Assembly (NCBI GenBank): GCA_934216625.1
Contig: CAKQCC010000062.1
Coordinates: 1 to 5,249, forward strand
Direction of reading: 5' to 3'
DNA from: an uncultured Lactobacillaceae bacterium
GTDB taxonomy: Bacteria; Bacillota; Bacilli; Lactobacillales; Lactobacillaceae
DNA: 5,249 nucleotides
The notes under the pieces: generated by a model
Told to the model about the DNA's origin: nothing
Database searches by the model: none
Seen by the model: the letters and a program-made list of their open reading frames with translations, nothing else
Position numbers and translations under genes: made by a program
Shown here: positions 1-5,249 of the stretch, in pieces
Position numbering within the stretch: position 1 is the stretch's first letter
Layout of the letters: every line of letters begins with the position of its first letter

Positions 1-76
1 CGGAATTGGCAGACGCACGGGATTTAAAATCCCGCGGACATTTTTGTCCGTATCGGTTCGAGCCCGATCCTCGGCA
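1..76 (+). tRNA. tRNA-Leu (anticodon TAA), 5' end cut by window
   Basis: Decodes UUA (and UUG by wobble). The anticodon stem is 18-22/30-34 with a 7-nt loop whose anticodon TAA is at 25-27. A long variable arm, typical of a class II tRNA, forms a 6-bp stem at 35-40/45-50 with a TTTT loop. The T-stem is 52-56/64-68 with loop TTCGAGC. The 3' acceptor strand is CCTCGGC at 69-75, with discriminator A76 as expected for tRNA-Leu. Its 5' acceptor partner (expected GCCGAGG) and about three more bases are missing, so roughly 10 nt lie before the window. No CCA is encoded after A76. It is probably part of a larger tRNA cluster that continues upstream. Confidence 0.95.
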
Positions 77-83
77 TGTAGAT

Positions 84-157
84 GCATCCATAGCGCAACT
101 GGATAGAGTGGCTGATTACGAATCAGCAGGTTGTGAGTTCGAACCTCACTGGATGCA
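84..157 (+). tRNA. tRNA-Arg (anticodon ACG)
   Basis: A complete 74-nt cloverleaf. The acceptor stem GCATCCA (84-90) pairs with TGGATGC (150-156), and the discriminator is A157. The anticodon stem is GCTGA/TCAGC (111-115/123-127) with loop TTACGAA; the anticodon is ACG at 118-120. The T-arm is 133-149 with the canonical loop TTCGAAC. Bacterial tRNA-Arg(ACG) is normally edited by TadA to ICG and then reads CGU, CGC and CGA; that is family knowledge. It lies 7 nt after tRNA-Leu and 8 nt before tRNA-Pro, which suggests one transcript. No CCA is encoded: TTA follows the discriminator. Confidence 0.97.
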
Positions 158-161
158 TTAG

Positions 162-273
<112 letters not shown>

Positions 274-301
<28 letters not shown>

Positions 302-347
302 TGCGTTCGGGACGCAGAGGTCGCAAGTTCGAATCTTGTCTTCCCGA
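274..347 (+). tRNA. tRNA-Pro (anticodon CGG)
   Basis: The acceptor stem CGGGAAG (274-280) pairs with CTTCCCG (340-346), and the discriminator is A347. The anticodon stem is CTGCG/CGCAG (301-305/313-317) with anticodon CGG at 308-310, specific for CCG. The T-loop is the canonical TTCGAAT (328-334). The acceptor and D arms are identical to the neighbouring tRNA-Pro(TGG). The two genes differ in the anticodon arm and T-arm, and the T-stem differences keep pairing (GCAGG/CCTGT against GCAAG/CTTGT). This suggests duplication of a Pro gene followed by anticodon change, or recombination between Pro genes. A 34-nt spacer separates it from the preceding gene. No CCA is encoded; seven T residues follow at 348-354. 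Confidence 0.97.
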
Positions 348-408
348 TTTTTTTGTGCCTAAAATTAATTTAAGTGCAAAATTCTTTTCATCGGGACTTA
401 AATTTTTT
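348..408 (+). terminator. Possible weak terminator region of the tRNA cluster
   Basis: Two T-tracts occur here: seven T at 348-354 directly after the last tRNA, and six T at 403-408. The second follows a perfect 9-bp inverted repeat, AATTTAAGT (367-375) and ACTTAAATT (396-404), with a 20-nt loop. The stem has only two G/C pairs, so it would be a poor classical terminator, and it overlaps the ctsR promoter. The first T-tract has only the tRNA acceptor and T stems in front of it. No clearly strong terminator separates the tRNA cluster from ctsR. The repeat could instead be an operator or chance AT-rich symmetry. Confidence 0.3.
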
Positions 409-413
409 ACAAT
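385..413 (+). promoter_or_regulatory. Predicted sigma-A promoter of ctsR-clpC
   Basis: The -35 box is TTTTCA (385-390, 4/6 match) and the -10 box is TACAAT (408-413, 5/6), with exactly 17 bp between them. Transcription should start near 420, inside the CtsR box and about 27 nt before the ctsR start codon. The weaker -35 suits a repressed stress operon. Confidence 0.7.
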
Positions 414-416
414 GAT

Positions 417-433
417 AGTCAAGATTAGTCAAA
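417..433 (+). promoter_or_regulatory. CtsR box (operator of the ctsR-clpC operon)
   Basis: A tandem heptad, AGTCAAG-ATT-AGTCAAA, with the exact 7-3-7 spacing of the CtsR consensus (A/G)GTCAAA-NAN-(A/G)GTCAAA. The second heptad is perfect. The first has G in place of the last A, and the middle spacer base is T rather than A. It begins 3 nt after the -10 box and covers the expected transcription start, so bound CtsR would block RNA polymerase. As the site precedes ctsR itself, control is autogenous. Confidence 0.88.
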
Positions 434-446
434 AGCTGGGATTAAG

Positions 447-914
447 ATGCCAGGGCAAAATATTTCAAACGTTATTGAAAAATATTTGAAAAAAGTTTTT
501 GGCGATAATAATCAAATTGAGATTAGCCGTTCCGAAGTGGCTAATTTGTTTGACGTGGTGCCTTCCCAGATTAACTACGTGATTAAGACCAGGTTCACGA
601 TCGCTAATGGTTACTTAGTCAAAAGTAAACGTGGCGGTGGTGGATACATCCGCATTAAACGGGTTCACTTGATTAATAATTCTAAGCCGCTGGACGTTTT
701 AATCCGAAAAGTGGGTTCAAGTTTATCCCAAAAGGACGGGATTTCGTTAGTCAGGACCCTTTTTCAAAACCAAATCTTGAATAAACGCGATTCAAACGTA
801 ATTTTGGCGGTAATTAGTAAACGAGCTTTAGATTTAAACGATACTGATTTAGAAAATAAGGTTCGCGCTCAGATTATGATTTCAATCTTGAATCATCTTA
901 GGTACGAAATCTAG
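447..914 (+). CDS. ctsR: CtsR, class III heat-shock transcriptional repressor
   Basis: A 155-residue cytoplasmic DNA-binding repressor of clp and related stress genes; the length is typical for the family. The N-terminal winged helix-turn-helix (about residues 1-72) includes the family signatures RSEVANLF (28-35) and VVPSQINYVIKTRFT (37-51). The wing is RGGGGYIRI (62-70), whose glycine run (63-66) is the heat-sensing loop known from Bacillus CtsR. Arg62 matches the arginine that McsB phosphorylates in Bacillus. Residues from about 75 to the end form the helical dimerisation domain. The ATG at 447 fits the usual family N-terminus (QNIS..IEKYL) and follows a modest GGGA Shine-Dalgarno at 438-441. 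clpC follows after 15 bp as the second gene of the operon. Expression is probably self-repressed through the box at 417-433. mcsA and mcsB, which lie between ctsR and clpC in Bacillus, are absent here. Confidence 0.97.
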   Translation: MPGQNISNVIEKYLKKVFGDNNQIEISRSEVANLFDVVPSQINYVIKTRFTIANGYLVKSKRGGGGYIRIKRVHLINNSKPLDVLIRKVGSSLSQKDGISLVRTLFQNQILNKRDSNVILAVISKRALDLNDTDLENKVRAQIMISILNHLRYEI

Positions 915-923
915 AAAGTGAGG
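915..923 (+). promoter_or_regulatory. Ribosome binding site that decides the clpC start
   Basis: AAAGTGAGG, directly after the ctsR TAG, lies 6 nt before the ATG at 930. The in-frame GTG at 918 sits inside this motif and so cannot use it. Starting at 918 would also add four residues (MRLF) before the conserved family N-terminus [10 protein letters not shown]. Confidence 0.85.
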
Positions 924-929
924 TTATTT

Positions 930-3428
930 ATGAATAATTTATTTACCCCGAGTGCTAAAAATGTTTTGGTTCTTGCGCAAAAGGAAGCTAAGTACTTTCG
1001 CCATCAGGCAATTGGGACCGAGCATTTGTTACTTGCACTAGCGATGGAGCCGAACGGGATTGCTCACCAGTCACTTCAACAATTTTCGGTTAACGAAACC
1101 GATATCAAGGGTGAAATTAGCCGATTTACTGGCTACGGGACTTTAAAAGGAATGGGCCCCGGAAATTATTTACCGTATTCGCCAAAAGCTAAGTTAATTT
1201 TATCGAACGCTGCCAAAATCGCCAGGCAGTATGGCGCGACCAAGGTCGGGACTGAACATTTGTTATTGGCCCTGTTAAATGACAACACGATTCTTTCTTC
1301 CCGAATCCTGATTTCGTTGGGGATTAAGCCCCAGAACGTTAAAGTCGTAACTCTGCGCAAAATGGGGGTTAGTGCAACTTCCCCTCAACAAATGAAGATT
1401 AACCAGAGTCGAAGCCAGCACCGGAGCGGATCAACCCCGACCTTGAACGCGCTAGCAACTGATTTAACCCAGAAAGCTCGTGAAGGTAAAGTTGATCCCA
1501 CGATCGGTCGCAAGCGAGAAATTAAACGGGTAATTCAAATTTTGAGTCGTCGAACCAAGAATAATCCGGTTTTGTTGGGTGAGCCTGGAGTTGGCAAAAC
1601 CGCAATTGCTGAAGGTTTAGCTGAGAAAATCGTCAATGGTGAAGTGCCATCCGAAATGGCCCACAAACGTTTGATGTCGCTTGATATGGGATCGTTAGTG
1701 GCCGGAACTAAGTACCGTGGTGAATTTGAAAACCGACTGCGAAAAATTATTCACGAAATCAAGAGCGATGGTCACGTAATCTTATTTGTCGATGAATTGC
1801 ACACCTTGGTTGGTGCCGGTGGCGCTGAAGGCGCGATCGATGCTTCCAACATTTTGAAGCCGTCGTTAGCCCGTGGTGATTTTCAGTTAATGGGCGCGAC
1901 CACTTTGGATGAATACCGGAAACACATTGAACCAGATGCCGCTTTGGAGCGTCGCTTCGCTACGATTGAAGTTAAAGAACCGACCCCTAAACAAACGTTT
2001 AAGATTTTACAAGGACTTCGGTTGAATTACGAAAAGTTCCACCACGTTACCATTACTGACGCGGCGTTGAAAGCAGCGGTTCGCCTGTCAAGCCGTTACA
2101 TTCAGGGACGTTTCTTACCCGATAAGGCGATTGATCTAATGGATGAATCGGCCGCGATGATTAAAGTTGACCATCAGCCCGGTCGGATGTCTAAAGACCG
2201 CAGTCGTTATTTGAAATTAGCAAAAGAAAAAGAAGCCGCCATTGAGCATCAGCATTTTGAACGGGCGGCCGAAATCAGGAATCATCAGCTGGCTTTAAAG
2301 GATCAGATTCATTTAGCTCAGCAAAAGGCGCACCGGGCGGCTCAACAGCAAAAGCCGAATCATTATTCATTACGTGAGACTCCTGAAGATGTGGCTAAAG
2401 TGGTTTCTGAATGGACCGGCATTCCGGTAACTCGGTTGACCAAGAGTGACGAAGAACGGTTAGTCAATTTAGAAAAGATTTTGCATCGCCGGATCATTGG
2501 CCAGGATGAAGCGGTTTCAGCGGTTTCTAAATCCATTCGCCGCGCCCGAAGCGGTTTGAAAGATCCTAACCGACCGATTGGCTCGTTTATGTTTCTGGGA
2601 CCGACCGGAGTTGGCAAAACCCAGTTGGCAAAAGAATTAGCCAGGACCGTTTTTGGTTCCGAAAAGGATTTAATTCGGATCGATATGGGCGAATACATGG
2701 AAAAGTATTCCACAAGTCGCTTGATTGGTTCAGCACCTGGTTACGTTGGTTACAGCGAAGGTGGCCAGTTAACCGATAAAGTTCGTGAACACCCGTATTC
2801 AGTGGTCCTTTTTGATGAAGTTGAAAAGGCGAATCCTGACGTCTTTAACATTCTGCTTCAGGTTCTTGATGATGGATATTTGACCGATACAAAGGGTCGT
2901 CGGGTTGATTTTCGAAACACCATCATTATCATGACTTCGAACCTTGGGGCAACGACGCTTCGTGACCAAAAGACGGTTGGCTTTGGCAACGAAAACCAAA
3001 ATCAAGGTTATCAAGCCATGGCGGCGACCATTCGCCAAGCATTGAAAGAGCATTTCCGTCCCGAATTTATTAACCGGATTGATGACGTAATCGTTTTCCA
3101 TTCGTTGACTAGGCCTCAGATTGGTAAAATCGTTAAATTGATGGCTAACCGATTGCTAAAGCGGGTTATTCACAAGAATATTAAGATTAATATGACTCCG
3201 GCTGCAGTTCAGGTAATTGCAAATAATGGCTACAATCCTGAATACGGAGCGCGACCGATTCGAAGGGTTTTACAGAATCAGGTTGAAGACCCGTTAAGCA
3301 GTGAATTGCTTTCGCATAAAATTACTCCCGGCGATTCGGTTACGATTGGTGCTCGCCAGGGTAAAATCATGATCCGGACTTATCGCGCTAAATCTAAATT
3401 AAAGACTAAATCATCGGTTAATTCCTGA
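930..3428 (+). CDS. clpC: ClpC, AAA+ unfoldase subunit of the ClpCP protease
   Basis: An 832-residue Hsp100 ATPase of normal family length that unfolds proteins and feeds them to ClpP in the cytoplasm, usually with an adaptor such as MecA. Domains in order: two Clp_N repeats (about 1-145), each with a GTEH motif (29-32, 107-110); AAA-1 with Walker A GEPGVGKT (217-224), Walker B Asp288/Glu289 and arginine fingers Arg341/Arg342; a short middle domain with a UVR-like coiled coil (about 410-475, with HFERAAEIR at 442-450), which distinguishes ClpC from ClpB and ClpE; AAA-2 with Walker A GPTGVGKT (557-564), Walker B Asp629/Glu630, arginine finger Arg716 and sensor-2 GARPIRR (773-779). The VGFG at 683-686 matches the ClpP-docking loop. 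All ATPase residues are intact. It is co-transcribed with ctsR from the CtsR-controlled promoter; its transcript probably ends at 3523-3559. Asn451 replaces the usual Asp after the conserved Arg in the middle domain. Confidence 0.97.
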   Translation: MNNLFTPSAKNVLVLAQKEAKYFRHQAIGTEHLLLALAMEPNGIAHQSLQQFSVNETDIKGEISRFTGYGTLKGMGPGNYLPYSPKAKLILSNAAKIARQYGATKVGTEHLLLALLNDNTILSSRILISLGIKPQNVKVVTLRKMGVSATSPQQMKINQSRSQHRSGSTPTLNALATDLTQKAREGKVDPTIGRKREIKRVIQILSRRTKNNPVLLGEPGVGKTAIAEGLAEKIVNGEVPSEMAHKRLMSLDMGSLVAGTKYRGEFENRLRKIIHEIKSDGHVILFVDELHTLVGAGGAEGAIDASNILKPSLARGDFQLMGATTLDEYRKHIEPDAALERRFATIEVKEPTPKQTFKILQGLRLNYEKFHHVTITDAALKAAVRLSSRYIQGRFLPDKAIDLMDESAAMIKVDHQPGRMSKDRSRYLKLAKEKEAAIEHQHFERAAEIRNHQLALKDQIHLAQQKAHRAAQQQKPNHYSLRETPEDVAKVVSEWTGIPVTRLTKSDEERLVNLEKILHRRIIGQDEAVSAVSKSIRRARSGLKDPNRPIGSFMFLGPTGVGKTQLAKELARTVFGSEKDLIRIDMGEYMEKYSTSRLIGSAPGYVGYSEGGQLTDKVREHPYSVVLFDEVEKANPDVFNILLQVLDDGYLTDTKGRRVDFRNTIIIMTSNLGATTLRDQKTVGFGNENQNQGYQAMAATIRQALKEHFRPEFINRIDDVIVFHSLTRPQIGKIVKLMANRLLKRVIHKNIKINMTPAAVQVIANNGYNPEYGARPIRRVLQNQVEDPLSSELLSHKITPGDSVTIGARQGKIMIRTYRAKSKLKTKSSVNS

Positions 3429-3434
3429 TTACGA

Positions 3435-3463
3435 TTGACATTGACCTTAATTTTAATTATGAT
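3435..3463 (+). promoter_or_regulatory. Strong predicted sigma-A promoter of rpoB
   Basis: A perfect -35 box TTGACA (3435-3440) and -10 box TATGAT (3458-3463, 5/6) are separated by exactly 17 bp of AT-rich DNA. The -35 starts only 6 nt after the clpC stop codon. Transcription should start around 3469-3471, giving a 5' UTR of about 173 nt. A second, weaker register (TTGACC at 3441-3446 with TAATTA at 3464-3469) overlaps it. Confidence 0.85.
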
Positions 3464-3468
3464 TAATT

Positions 3469-3559
3469 AGTAGATTGAAATGGGGTACTAACGATCTATT
3501 GTCCGTTAGGAACCTGCATAAACCAAAAGTAAGGTGTTGCCTTATTTTTGGATTTTTTT
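3469..3559 (+). ncRNA. Structured rpoB leader RNA, probably the Lacto-rpoB motif
   Basis: This is a cis-acting 5' UTR element. What I see: a hairpin with stem CTAACG/CGTTAG (3488-3493/3504-3509), extended by GGGT/ACCT (3483-3486/3512-3515) across a small internal loop (A3487 against G3510-A3511), and a 10-nt apical loop (3494-3503). Seven loop bases, ATCTATT (3494-3500), can pair with AGTAGAT (3469-3475) at the very 5' end of the transcript, giving a possible pseudoknot. A terminator hairpin follows. Known: the Lacto-rpoB motif was reported only in 5' UTRs of rpoB in lactic acid bacteria and was proposed to regulate rpoB. Inferred: this element is a member, since place and lineage match, but I could not run the covariance model. 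Its ligand or partner is unknown to me. Confidence 0.68.
3523..3559 (+). terminator. Intrinsic terminator/attenuator between clpC and rpoB
   Basis: A 12-bp stem (3523-3534 paired with 3540-3551) with a single G-T wobble and a 5-nt loop TGTTG is followed after one A by seven T (3553-3559). It lies after the rpoB promoter and 83 nt before the rpoB start codon. It can therefore end transcripts from clpC and also cut short transcripts from the rpoB promoter. No other terminator is seen after clpC. Confidence 0.9.
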
Positions 3560-3574
3560 GTCTTCCGGTTGCAA

Positions 3575-3601
3575 TTGACGGTTTGCAGCTTTAATTGTAA
3601 T
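3575..3601 (+). promoter_or_regulatory. Possible second rpoB promoter downstream of the terminator
   Basis: TTGACG (3575-3580, 5/6) and TGTAAT (3596-3601, 5/6) are spaced by 15 bp, short of the ideal 17. If active, it would give an rpoB transcript that bypasses the attenuator. AT-rich leaders often contain such matches by chance. The same bases can also form a weak hairpin, TTGCAATT (3569-3576) with AATTGTAA (3593-3600). Confidence 0.28.
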
Positions 3602-3628
3602 CAAAATGTAATATTACTGGCATTTTTT

Positions 3629-3637
3629 GAGGGGTGA
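3629..3637 (+). promoter_or_regulatory. Strong Shine-Dalgarno for the TTG-started rpoB
   Basis: GAGGGGTGA contains the GGTGA core complementary to the end of 16S rRNA and ends 5 nt before the TTG at 3643. It supports TTG as the true start. A perfect 10-bp palindrome, GTAATATTAC (3608-3617), lies 11 nt upstream; its role is unknown. Confidence 0.85.
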
Positions 3638-3642
3638 ATAAC

Positions 3643-5249
3643 TTGGCAGCAGGACATTTAGTTAGATACGGTAAACACCGGGTTCGCAGAAACTATGCTC
3701 GAATTAAAAAAGTACTTGATCTGCCTAATTTAACTGCCGTCCAGACTGATTCTTACAAATGGTTCTTGGATAAAGGCATTGATGAAATGTTTCAAAACAT
3801 TATGCCAATTAATGATTTTAAAGGTAATTTATCTTTAGGTTATATTGGCTACAAATTAGGAACACCTAAGTACACTGAAGCAGAAGCGCGGGCTCATGAA
3901 GCTAATTACACGGCTCCGTTGCACGTAACACTTGAGTTAACTAACCATAATACTGGTGAAATTAAGACCCAAGACGTGTTCTTTGGTGATTTGCCGTTGA
4001 TGACTGACCAAGGAACTTTCATTATCAACGGTGCCGAACGAGTGGTAGTTTCACAACTCGTTCGTTCACCCGGCGTTTTCTTCCATAAGGATAAAGATAA
4101 GCGCGGTCGAATCGTTTACGGTACCACCATTATTCCAAACCGTGGTGCTTGGATGGAATTCCTAAACGATTCAAAGGGTTTGTCTTACGTTCGGATTGAC
4201 CGAACCAGGAAATTACCGATCACCGAATTAATGCGAGCTCTTGGCTTTAGTTCTGATAAAGAAATTTCCGATATCTTAGGCAGTAACGATAGTCTTTCGC
4301 TAACTTTAGAAAAAGATGTTCATAAAGATCCGAAAGATACTCGAACCGAAGAAGCACTAAAGGATATCTACGGTCGTTTACGGCCTGGTGAACCGAAAAC
4401 CGCTGAGTCGGCTCGCAATTTATTGACTAATCGTTTCTTTGATCATAAGCGGTACAGTACCGCGCCGGTTGGTCGTTATAAGATTAACGAAAAGCTGAAT
4501 TTGAGAAACCAATTGTTTGGCTTAACTTTGGCCGAAACGTTGGCGGATCCAGATACTGGTGAAATCTTAGCCAAAAAGGGAACTAAAGTTGATAAGAAAG
4601 TTCTGAAAAAGTTAAGACCGTACTTAGACCGAAAAGATTTTAAAGCTTATACGTTCACCCCAAGTAAAGATGCGGTTGACCCGAAACCGATGACGGTTCA
4701 AATTATTAAAGTCTATTCTAAGAAGAATCCTGGTCACGTGGTTCCGGCGATTGGCCCCGACAATATTGATTTAAGTTATACCCACTTAACGAACGCCGAC
4801 ATCGTTTCCGCAATGAATTACTTCTTTAATATGCAGGAACATTTAGGCACCCGTGATGATATTGATCACTTAGGCAATCGACGAATTCGCCGAGTTGGTG
4901 AATTATTACAAAATCAATTTCGGATTGGATTGGCTCGAATGGAACGGGTCGTTCGCGAGCGGATGTCAATTCAGGATGCCGCAACCGTGACTCCGCAGAA
5001 ATTAGTTAACATTCGACCAGTCACCGCTGCCATTAAGCAGTTCTTTGGTTCATCACAATTATCACAATTTATGGACCAAAATAATCCGTTAGGTGAATTA
5101 ACTCATAAACGTCGTTTGTCAGCCTTAGGTCCCGGTGGTTTAACTCGTGACCGGGCTGGTTTCGAAGTTCGTGACGTTCATTACACTCATTATGGTCGGA
5201 TCTGTCCAATTGAAACGCCGGAAGGACCTAATATTGGCCTGATTAATAG
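3643..5249 (+). CDS. rpoB: RpoB, RNA polymerase beta subunit, N-terminal part (3' end outside window)
   Basis: The catalytic beta subunit of RNA polymerase, which forms the active-site cleft with beta'. The first 535 codons and two bases of the next are present; the full protein is about 1,200 residues in lactobacilli. It starts at TTG (read as Met) to give [21 protein letters not shown], the lactobacillar N-terminus with one extra Ala. There is no suitable ATG nearby, and a strong Shine-Dalgarno precedes it. Conserved stretches include ADQ-like [20 protein letters not shown] (126-145, protrusion) and IIPNRGAW in the region that follows. The rifampicin-pocket cluster is at 469-495, then [14 protein letters not shown] runs to the edge. 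The final AG begins the conserved Ser codon; the terminal TAG is out of frame and is not a stop. Expression is probably driven by the promoter at 3435 through the leader attenuator; rpoC is expected downstream. Confidence 0.97.
   Translation, partial: MAAGHLVRYGKHRVRRNYARIKKVLDLPNLTAVQTDSYKWFLDKGIDEMFQNIMPINDFKGNLSLGYIGYKLGTPKYTEAEARAHEANYTAPLHVTLELTNHNTGEIKTQDVFFGDLPLMTDQGTFIINGAERVVVSQLVRSPGVFFHKDKDKRGRIVYGTTIIPNRGAWMEFLNDSKGLSYVRIDRTRKLPITELMRALGFSSDKEISDILGSNDSLSLTLEKDVHKDPKDTRTEEALKDIYGRLRPGEPKTAESARNLLTNRFFDHKRYSTAPVGRYKINEKLNLRNQLFGLTLAETLADPDTGEILAKKGTKVDKKVLKKLRPYLDRKDFKAYTFTPSKDAVDPKPMTVQIIKVYSKKNPGHVVPAIGPDNIDLSYTHLTNADIVSAMNYFFNMQEHLGTRDDIDHLGNRRIRRVGELLQNQFRIGLARMERVVRERMSIQDAATVTPQKLVNIRPVTAAIKQFFGSSQLSQFMDQNNPLGELTHKRRLSALGPGGLTRDRAGFEVRDVHYTHYGRICPIETPEGPNIGLIN
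5047..5127 (+). other. rpoB: Rifampicin-resistance-determining region of rpoB, wild type
   Basis: Residues 469-495 align without gaps to E. coli RpoB 507-533 (offset 38). The usual resistance positions all carry the sensitive residue: Gln475 (E. coli Q513), Asp478 (D516), His488 (H526), Arg491 (R529), Ser493 (S531) and Leu495 (L533). No known resistance substitution is visible here. Conservative differences from E. coli, such as Gly484 for Ser522 and Leu486 for Ile, are usual in Gram-positives. Confidence 0.88.

Noticed and set aside
390..400. ATCGGGACTTA as the remnant of a third tRNA-Pro copy
   Set aside because: Only about seven bases match the tRNA-Pro 5' end and no D-arm or later parts follow.
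918..929. GTG at 918 as the clpC start
   Set aside because: It lies inside the Shine-Dalgarno used by the ATG at 930 and adds MRLF before the conserved family N-terminus.
950..958. GAGTGCTAA, the right half of a CIRCE (HrcA) operator
   Set aside because: The left half TTAGCACTC is not at the required 9-nt spacing (932-940 does not match), and the bases encode the conserved Ser-Ala-Lys of ClpC.
1166..3101. Minus-strand open frames inside clpC (1166-1360, 2363-2713, 2799-3101)
   Set aside because: They are antisense to a highly conserved gene, have no recognisable domains, and I saw no convincing start signals.
5247..5249. TAG at the end of the window as an rpoB stop
   Set aside because: It is out of frame. 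The frame reads ATT AAT AG-, the start of the conserved Ile-Asn-Ser, so the gene continues.
447..5249. AGG arginine codons nearly always follow a codon ending in C or T (8 of 9 by eye), perhaps to avoid internal Shine-Dalgarno-like AAGG/GAGG
   Set aside because: The sample is too small, there is a clear exception (CGA-AGG in clpC near 3259), and no background expectation could be computed.

Overview
The window comes from a lactic acid bacterium of the family Lactobacillaceae (Firmicutes/Bacillota). I base this on protein sequence, gene order and moderately AT-rich composition. The CtsR, ClpC and RpoB proteins are of Lactobacillus type, and the order ctsR-clpC-rpoB, with no mcsA/mcsB between ctsR and clpC, is one I know from Lactobacillaceae. 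I cannot name genus or species from the sequence alone.

Layout, all on the + strand. (1) Positions 1-347 are the tail of a tRNA cluster: tRNA-Leu(TAA), cut by the window edge, then tRNA-Arg(ACG), tRNA-Pro(TGG) and tRNA-Pro(CGG). The Leu-Arg-Pro order resembles the tRNA arrays that follow rRNA operons in Firmicutes, so an rRNA operon may lie upstream. None of the four genes encodes the 3' CCA. (2) Positions 348-446 are a short control region with a T-tract, an AT-rich 9-bp inverted repeat, a sigma-A type promoter (TTTTCA-17-TACAAT) and a CtsR box over the expected transcription start. (3) Positions 447-3428 are the ctsR-clpC heat-shock operon: the class III heat-shock repressor, then 15 bp later the AAA+ unfoldase partner of ClpP. 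(4) Positions 3429-3642 are the rpoB leader: a near-perfect promoter that starts 6 nt after the clpC stop codon, a structured 5' UTR with a possible pseudoknot, a strong intrinsic terminator inside the leader, and a strong Shine-Dalgarno. Position and lineage fit the known Lacto-rpoB RNA motif. (5) Positions 3643-5249 are the first 535 codons of rpoB (TTG start), cut by the window end just after the rifampicin region.

How the parts work together: CtsR represses its own operon until heat or protein stress inactivates it, and ClpC with ClpP then removes damaged proteins. The leader terminator probably does two jobs. It ends the ctsR-clpC transcript and it acts as an attenuator for rpoB, so RNA polymerase supply can be set independently of the heat-shock operon.

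The protein genes are conserved housekeeping genes and I see no mobile element, CRISPR array or new multi-gene system. The points most worth a second look are the rpoB leader RNA (possible pseudoknot plus attenuator), the G at the normally invariant A58 of tRNA-Pro(TGG), the duplicated tRNA-Pro with a CGG anticodon beside a gene that prefers CCG, and an Asp-to-Asn change in the ClpC middle domain.
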